Positions 6,639 to 10,295 of a stretch of DNA of 10,295 nucleotides are shown piece after piece. The stretch lies in the NCBI GenBank assembly GCA_014377395.1, contig JACMPS010000537.1, forward strand, positions 1-10,295. Reading direction: 5' to 3'. How positions within the stretch are numbered: the stretch's first letter is position 1; every line of letters begins with the position of its first letter. The position numbers were made by a program, and so were the translations under genes. The DNA is from Chthonomonadaceae bacterium. GTDB lineage: Bacteria > Armatimonadota > Chthonomonadetes > Chthonomonadales > Chthonomonadaceae. Under the pieces are notes generated by a model. It saw nothing but the letters and a program-made list of their open reading frames with translations, was not told the origin of the DNA and made no database searches.

Positions 6639-8378
6639 ATGCCCGACCTATTATCCATTGAAACCTGGCGTACTCTTTTCACTCGACACGGCTCCAAATT
6701 GGGGTGGGGGCTGGCACTGCTTTTTGGTGCGCCACTCGTTGTCGGGTTCGGGGTATCGCAATACGCCAACCGCGCCAACAGTGCCGCCGAAGCAAATGTT
6801 GACCGAAACGCGGTGGTTGCCACGATCAACGGCGTCCCCGTAACACGTCAACAATACGTGGCTCTCGCTTTTCAAGACCGCACACAGGTGGGAGAGCAAG
6901 CGGCAGTAGCACAGGGAGCTGCCCTTCAATCGTTGGCACAGCGCATCGTGATCGAGCAGGAAGCCGCTTCCCGCAAGGTTGGGGCGGACGACGCCGAAGT
7001 GGACAAAGCCGTGCAGGATTTCCGCACGGAACGCCTGGGCAAAGACGACGCAAAAGATGACGCGAAATGGAGTGAGTTTTTGCAAGGGATCGGGCGAACC
7101 TCCGGTGAGTTTCGGCAGGAAGTCTCGAAGTCACTCCTGGGACCCGCTCTTGTCAACTCTTACAAATCGGAAATCAATGTCACCGAAGCCGACGCCAAAA
7201 ATCAGAGTGCCGAAGCGAAGTTACAGGTGGTGATGATCGGTGTCAAGTCCCCGATGTTCCCGTCTCGACCGGGCAAGGGGGCGCAACCTCTGGAAGACGC
7301 CGCCGCAAAAGCAAAAGCCATCGAACTGCAAGCGCAGGCAAAGGCAGGTGCCGACCTGACTTCAATGGCAAAAATGAACTCAACGGACACTGCGACGGCT
7401 CTCAAGGGCGGGGTGTTGGAGTGGAGACCGGAATACGCGGCTTCGGCTCAGACCGGAGGCGTAGCACTCGGCTACGGCAAGGATTTCGATACGGAAGTTC
7501 ATAAAACTCCAAACGGACAAATTACGGGCGTCGTGCATCAGGAGGGAGCCATGAGCGCCTACCTTTTCGCGAAAGTGCTGGAGCGACGCAACACTTTGCC
7601 GAAAACCTTCAATGCGGCAAAGGTGATCGCCACTCTCAAGGACGAAAAGGCGAAAGAAAAAGTCAGTCAGGTCATTCAGGATAAAACGAAAGCCGCGAAG
7701 ATCGAAATCAAAGACCCGAAAATCCAGACTTTTTATGACTATTATCGCCTGAAAACTGCGGAACGTGCCGAAATGATGGCGCAGTTCATGCCGGAAGCGA
7801 AAAAAGACATTCTTCCCAAAGAGGAAGTGGCGAAGTTGCAAACCTCGGTAGATGCCGGACTGGAGACGATGCTAAAAGCCGATCCCAACGACACTACTGC
7901 GGCACAGCTGCTCGCAACGAGTCTGGAGCGTAAGCCGCAAACCCCCGTCACTCGTGACCGCATGATTTCCCTTTATGAGACAATCCTGAAAGGCTCTGAA
8001 AATCAGCAAACCCGTGTGAAACTCGCGGGACTTTATCGTGACAAAAAAGACATGGTGAAGGCAAAAGAGCAGTTCGACCAGATCGCAAAGATTCAGGGAC
8101 GCAAGCCAATCTACAATACCGAGTCCGCCACCGAAGCAAAATCCACCTACACCGGGCTGATCGGCAACTACAAAAGCGTGAATGCCCCGGAAGACGCCGC
8201 GAAAATGGAGCAAAAACTGAAACTGGCGACTGACAAAGAGCTTCAGTACAAACTCGAAGACCTGAAAAATAAAAGCCAGAACCCGCAACCTGGCAACTCC
8301 AACATCCAGATGCCCGTTCCGCAATCTACTCCGCCCCCCGCGCCAACCGCAACCCCTGCCCCCTCCGGTAAGCGATAG
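6639..8378 (+). CDS. Membrane-anchored SurA/PpiD-like folding factor with degenerate parvulin domain
   Basis: The 579-residue protein probably helps exported proteins fold outside the cytoplasmic membrane. A single hydrophobic segment (about 21-40) follows a short cytoplasmic stretch and should act as an uncleaved anchor. VATINGVPVTRQQY (60-73) begins a SurA-type N-terminal chaperone domain running to about 190, mostly helical. A parvulin-type domain spans about 192-317, with GGVLEW (257-262) matching the usual GGDLGW and a final KVLERR. The catalytic histidine of the usual FGYHII segment is missing (the equivalent stretch reads EGAMSAYLF), so isomerase activity is doubtful and a holdase role more likely. 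Residues about 395-535 are helical and TPR-like (LAGLYRDKKDMVKAKEQF). The end (548-579) is Pro/Thr/Asn-rich. AAGGA six bases upstream supports the ATG. It is expressed alone, followed by a strong hairpin. Confidence 0.8.
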   Translation: MPDLLSIETWRTLFTRHGSKLGWGLALLFGAPLVVGFGVSQYANRANSAAEANVDRNAVVATINGVPVTRQQYVALAFQDRTQVGEQAAVAQGAALQSLAQRIVIEQEAASRKVGADDAEVDKAVQDFRTERLGKDDAKDDAKWSEFLQGIGRTSGEFRQEVSKSLLGPALVNSYKSEINVTEADAKNQSAEAKLQVVMIGVKSPMFPSRPGKGAQPLEDAAAKAKAIELQAQAKAGADLTSMAKMNSTDTATALKGGVLEWRPEYAASAQTGGVALGYGKDFDTEVHKTPNGQITGVVHQEGAMSAYLFAKVLERRNTLPKTFNAAKVIATLKDEKAKEKVSQVIQDKTKAAKIEIKDPKIQTFYDYYRLKTAERAEMMAQFMPEAKKDILPKEEVAKLQTSVDAGLETMLKADPNDTTAAQLLATSLERKPQTPVTRDRMISLYETILKGSENQQTRVKLAGLYRDKKDMVKAKEQFDQIAKIQGRKPIYNTESATEAKSTYTGLIGNYKSVNAPEDAAKMEQKLKLATDKELQYKLEDLKNKSQNPQPGNSNIQMPVPQSTPPPAPTATPAPSGKR

Positions 8379-8397
8379 GCGTTACTCCCGATGTCTG

Positions 8398-8425
8398 TCC
8401 TCTCCCCTTACACAAGGGGAGAGGA
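8398..8425 (+). terminator. Strong hairpin after the folding-factor gene
   Basis: Perfect 12-bp arms (TCCTCTCCCCTT at 8398-8409 and its complement at 8414-8425) close a 4-base loop ACAC. The stem begins 20 bases after the stop codon. It is followed by TTTGCC rather than a long T-run, so termination may be Rho-assisted. The arm sequence resembles the CTCCCC/GGGGAG hairpin at 6323-6344, which suggests one repeat family. Confidence 0.6.
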
Positions 8426-8430
8426 TTTGC

Positions 8431-8450
8431 CGTGTCCCCCGCTCGACACG
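8431..8450. repeat. Second short inverted repeat after the terminator
   Basis: CGTGTC (8431-8436) and GACACG (8445-8450) form 6-bp arms around an 8-base loop, immediately after the large hairpin. It may reinforce termination. From here to 8521 nothing else is seen in the AT-rich gap. Confidence 0.35.
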
Positions 8451-8521
8451 CTACAAAAACTCTCTCCTGAAAAAGAAAACTAAAAATACGCTTTTATTTT
8501 TCGCCTTGAATCGGGAACAAA

Positions 8522-8544
8522 AGAACAGACCGCTCTCTTGTTCT
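8522..8544. promoter_or_regulatory. Candidate enhancer-binding-protein site (AGAACA-N11-TGTTCT)
   Basis: An inverted repeat with perfect 6-bp arms at 8522-8527 and 8539-8544 is centred about 108 bases upstream of the start point predicted from the sigma54 promoter at 8614-8630. That is the usual distance for a sigma54 activator. An extra GGGAACA half-like copy lies just to its left (8513-8519). No protein can be assigned. Confidence 0.35.
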
Positions 8545-8613
8545 CGGGGTTTTCTGAGGCGGAGGCAAAAATAATTACCTATTTTCAGAATTTTTGTGCT
8601 TGACCTCTTCTAT

Positions 8614-8630
8614 CTGGCACGGAATATGCA
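8614..8630 (+). promoter_or_regulatory. Sigma54 (RpoN) -24/-12 promoter of the sugar transferase gene
   Basis: CTGGCACGGAATATGCA matches the sigma54 consensus YTGGCACGRNNNTTGCW at every defined position but one (ATGC for TTGC). The invariant GG (8616-8617) and GC (8628-8629) are separated by exactly 10 bases. Transcription should start near 8641 and give a leader of about 124 bases. A TTGACC at 8600-8605 has no good sigma70 -10 partner, so sigma54 is the better reading. Confidence 0.62.
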
Positions 8631-8655
8631 GAAGTAGAATTATAACGATGTTTTA

Positions 8656-8719
8656 GACGGAAAACCGCAGTCCTATCCGTCCCCGCGCCCCCCTCGCAAC
8701 GACGCGGGGCGATCCGCCC
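8656..8719 (+). promoter_or_regulatory. Structured 5' leader of the sugar transferase mRNA
   Basis: Stem 1 pairs GACGGA (8656-8661) with TCCGTC (8676-8681). Stem 2 pairs CCCCGCG (8681-8687) with CGCGGGG (8703-8709). An alternative stem pairs GGGC (8707-8710) with GCCC (8716-8719) and cannot coexist with stem 2. The strong ribosome binding site GGAGGAG (8748-8754) follows. No known riboswitch class was recognised; a regulated leader or simple mRNA stabilisation are both possible. Confidence 0.4.
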
Positions 8720-8764
8720 GATGAGGCGCTGTCCGCAAATTCTCATTGGAGGAGTTAGAAGTAG

Positions 8765-9610
8765 ATGGAAACGCTTCAAAAACGTGAAAACACACGATTA
8801 CGAATGACACCAGATCGTGACCTGAATCTGAATAAAATTCGCCGCCCAAATCCGACACTGACCGAGACCGCCCCGGCTCTGTCCCCTCTTTCTGAAGAGG
8901 CTCAACTAGTAAGTCCCTGCCTTTCGATTGAATGTGTCGAATCGCCGGAAACCGCAGACAGTCGTTTCTCTTCTCAGTTTGAGGATCCTCTTTTCCAAAC
9001 GGCACCCGTTCCTCATGCGTTCGTTAAGCGATTCTGTGACATCACGATCAGCCTGGTCATTTTGTTGTTTCTCTCCCCCTTTATGATTGCCGCTGCTCTT
9101 GCTGTTCGTCTCACCTCAAAGGGACCAATTGTCTTCAAGCAGGTACGTGTCGGACGCGGAGGGCGCTATTTCTGGTGCTACAAATTTCGCTCGATGTGCA
9201 TTGATGCCGAAGCCCAGAAAAATCAACTGATGCACCTCAACGAAGCCTCAGGCCCTGTCTTCAAGATGAAGCGTGATCCCCGCATTACCCCGGTGGGTGC
9301 TTTTATCCGCAAATTCAGCATTGACGAATTGCCCCAGTTTTTCAACGTTATCAAAGGGGAAATGTCGCTTGTCGGTCCCCGCCCTCCCGTTCCCTCCGAA
9401 GTGGCGCAATATACGGTTTATCATCGGGGTCGCCTTGCCGTCCAACCCGGCTTGACGTGCCTCTGGCAAATCGGTGGGCGAAGCAATGTTTCCTTCGAGC
9501 GTTGGGTGGAACTTGACCTGCTTTATATCGAAACCATGTCTTTTAGCAACGACGTTAAGATTCTCGTGAAGACGATTCCCGCCGTCCTTAAAGGTTCCGG
9601 GGCGCACTAG
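8765..9610 (+). CDS. Polyprenyl-phosphate sugar-1-phosphate transferase (exopolysaccharide priming enzyme)
   Basis: This monotopic phosphoglycosyl transferase of the bacterial sugar transferase family (ExoY/WcaJ C-terminal type) moves a sugar-1-phosphate from a nucleotide sugar to undecaprenyl phosphate, the first step of capsule, exopolysaccharide or O-antigen synthesis. The first 85 residues are variable and polar. KRFCDI (89-94) leads into the hydrophobic re-entrant helix (about 94-115). Then come FRSM (141-144), the catalytic Asp-Glu pair D177-E178 (DELPQFFNV), SLVGPRPP (191-198) and QPGLTCLWQIGGRS (207-220). At 281 residues it lacks the four-helix N-terminal module of long WcaJ/PglC-fused forms. 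GGAGGAG ten bases upstream supports the ATG. No other polysaccharide genes adjoin it; it stands alone between a sigma54-type promoter and a terminator. The sugar specificity (glucose or galactose are common) is not readable. Confidence 0.94.
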   Translation: METLQKRENTRLRMTPDRDLNLNKIRRPNPTLTETAPALSPLSEEAQLVSPCLSIECVESPETADSRFSSQFEDPLFQTAPVPHAFVKRFCDITISLVILLFLSPFMIAAALAVRLTSKGPIVFKQVRVGRGGRYFWCYKFRSMCIDAEAQKNQLMHLNEASGPVFKMKRDPRITPVGAFIRKFSIDELPQFFNVIKGEMSLVGPRPPVPSEVAQYTVYHRGRLAVQPGLTCLWQIGGRSNVSFERWVELDLLYIETMSFSNDVKILVKTIPAVLKGSGAH

Positions 9611-9631
9611 TCTCCTCAAATGAGGTAAATC

Positions 9632-9671
9632 GGGCAGAGACTTTGTTTTTCTATAAACGAAGTCTCTGCCC
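9632..9671 (+). terminator. Terminator hairpin after the sugar transferase gene
   Basis: Arms of 15 bases (GGGCAGAGACTTTGT at 9632-9646, partner at 9657-9671) pair throughout with one G-U wobble, and two more T-A pairs extend inward. The stem starts 22 bases after the stop codon. The following TTACTCTTG is only partly U-rich. Confidence 0.65.
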
Positions 9672-9894
9672 TTACTCTTGACTCTGTACTCCGCTTCTAA
9701 AGATATACTTGCTGCAGGAATAAATTCCGCGCCGCGTGCCGCCTCTGGATTGGCTAAAACCCGGACACCCCACTTGTTCGATTTTGCTCTGCGCGAAGAC
9801 CTTTTCAACACATTTTAGTAAAGTCATAAAAATTTTATCCCAAACTTTTAAGATTTTTTTATAATGTTGCCATTTATAGTCTTTAAGGAGTACA
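9672..9894. other. Gene-free gap, AT-rich in its second half
   Basis: No convincing gene is seen. A GGAAT-AA-ATTCC palindrome (9717-9728) resembles the core of the palindrome at 6378-6397. A GC-richer patch follows to about 9800, then a very AT-rich stretch (9815-9866) ending in a TATAAT (9860-9865) without a recognisable -35 box. Minus-strand open frames across this part look like chance. Confidence 0.4.
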
Positions 9895-9933
9895 ATGCCC
9901 ACATTGCTACCTACTACACTTTTTTCAGCCTAG
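9895..9933 (+). CDS. Possible 12-residue ORF with good ribosome binding site
   Basis: ATG at 9895 opens MPTLLPTTLFSA, ended by TAG at 9931-9933. AAGGAG lies four bases upstream (9885-9890), and a perfect TATAAT sits 30 bases before the ATG. The combination of -10 box, Shine-Dalgarno sequence and start is complete but the peptide is tiny and hydrophobic. It could be a leader peptide, a micro-protein or the stub of a decayed gene. No similarity was recognised. Confidence 0.25.
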   Translation: MPTLLPTTLFSA

Positions 9934-10159
9934 AATGCGGCTACTAGTCAGTTAGGCAAGAGGTTAATATTTTCTCTATGAGGATTTCGTTCGTCAGATA
10001 AAGTGAGGATCGCTCAATAAATCTGCTAAAATTTAACCTAACTTACTACTAGTCCCTCCTCTGAGACCCTCACAAGCGAGAGGAGAGAGGGGAGAACCGT
10101 GATCACGTTTTCGACATCCTCCAACACGCCCTATCAAACGCCCCCTGCCCGAAATTGGG
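9934..10159. other. Gap before smc with an imperfect hairpin and a 10-bp palindrome
   Basis: No gene is seen. CCCTCCTCT (10054-10062) pairs imperfectly with the purine stretch AGAGGAGAGAGGGG (10079-10092), in the same CT/AG-rich style as the hairpins at 6323-6344 and 8398-8425. CGTGATCACG (10098-10107) is a perfect palindrome 66 bases before the smc start and could be an operator. Confidence 0.35.
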
Positions 10160-10165
10160 TACAAT
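10160..10165 (+). promoter_or_regulatory. Candidate -10 box of smc, near-leaderless layout
   Basis: TACAAT lies seven bases before the ATG at 10173, and no Shine-Dalgarno sequence is present between them. A start point 7 bases after the box would be 10172, one base from the ATG. The -35 region is not consensus-like. Confidence 0.5.
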
Positions 10166-10172
10166 CTTCTCT

Positions 10173-10295
10173 ATGCAGCTCAAGAAACTCCAGCTATTAG
10201 GCTTTAAGACCTTCGCCGACAAAACGGAATTCGAGATAGATACCGGAATGACCGCCATTCTAGGTCCCAATGGAAGCGGCAAGTCCAATATCGTA
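10173..10295 (+). CDS. smc: Chromosome segregation ATPase SMC, N-terminal fragment cut by the window end
   Basis: The 41 visible codons begin MQLKKLQLLGFKTFADKT, the standard opening of bacterial SMC, and reach the Walker A loop GPNGSGKS (residues 31-38) followed by NIV. SMC homodimers with ScpA and ScpB load on and compact the chromosome; the full protein would be about 1,200 residues, so almost all of it lies to the right. There is no ribosome binding site upstream, and a TACAAT box ends seven bases before the ATG, which suggests a leaderless transcript as for the PBP gene. RecF/RecN-type ATPases share the P-loop, but the GFKTFADKT opening is specific to SMC. Confidence 0.93.
   Translation, partial: MQLKKLQLLGFKTFADKTEFEIDTGMTAILGPNGSGKSNIV

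Noticed and set aside
8600..8646. Sigma70 promoter (TTGACC at 8600 with TAGAAT at 8635 or TATAAC at 8641)
   Set aside because: The spacers would be 29 or 35 bases, far outside the usual 16-18. The overlapping sigma54 element fits much better.
8585..8779. 64-codon minus-strand frame across the sugar transferase leader
   Set aside because: It covers the sigma54 promoter, leader stems and ribosome binding site of the real gene and has no recognisable motif.
9248..9811. 187-codon open frame on the minus strand over the sugar transferase end
   Set aside because: It is antisense to a gene with intact catalytic motifs and crosses the terminator hairpin. It shows no family motif or ribosome binding site of note.
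9936..9975. tRNA-like stretch (GCGGCTACTAGTCAGTTAG resembles an acceptor and D-arm)
   Set aside because: No anticodon arm, T-arm GGTTCRA motif or matching 3' acceptor strand follows.
9600..10060. Three ACTAGT hexamers (9607, 9942, 10047) as a mobile-element signature
   Set aside because: No flanking duplication, terminal inverted repeats or transposase remnants accompany them.

Overview
This window reads as bacterial chromosome of moderate GC content that encodes mainly cell-envelope functions. It holds six intact genes, the first 41 codons of a seventh, one broken gene and possibly the edge of another. The organism is probably a diderm: there is a membrane-anchored SurA/PpiD-like folding factor, a class A penicillin-binding protein, and a mixture of Shine-Dalgarno-led genes and genes that look leaderless. 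A lineage such as Armatimonadota would fit, but this is a guess from gene style and no marker in the window decides it.

The left half is read leftwards (minus strand): PBP1A-type peptidoglycan synthase (2721-5261), a DPM1-like family 2 glycosyltransferase (1811-2614), UDP-glucose 4-epimerase galE (708-1682), a DUF3800 gene broken by a stop codon and a frameshift (55-664), and perhaps the start of one more small gene at the left edge. Glycosyltransferase and GalE plausibly supply lipid-linked or nucleotide-activated sugars for wall or surface glycans.

The right half is read rightwards: a xylose-isomerase-like TIM-barrel sugar isomerase/epimerase (5431-6303), an intergenic hairpin array, a parvulin-type folding factor with a helical C-terminal region (6639-8378), a long regulatory gap, a polyprenyl-phosphate sugar-1-phosphate transferase that primes exopolysaccharide synthesis (8765-9610), a gap of about 560 bases, and the N-terminus of SMC (10173 onward). 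The two halves diverge from 5262-5430, where two back-to-back sigma70-type promoters can be read.

The most notable signals are regulatory. The sugar transferase has a near-perfect sigma54 (-24/-12) promoter, with an inverted repeat about 100 bases upstream where an enhancer-binding protein would sit, and a structured leader of about 124 bases. The PBP gene has a textbook TTGACA-N17-TATAAT promoter ending five bases before its ATG, which predicts a leaderless mRNA; smc shows a similar layout. No complete new multi-gene system, CRISPR array, insertion sequence, tRNA or rRNA was found.
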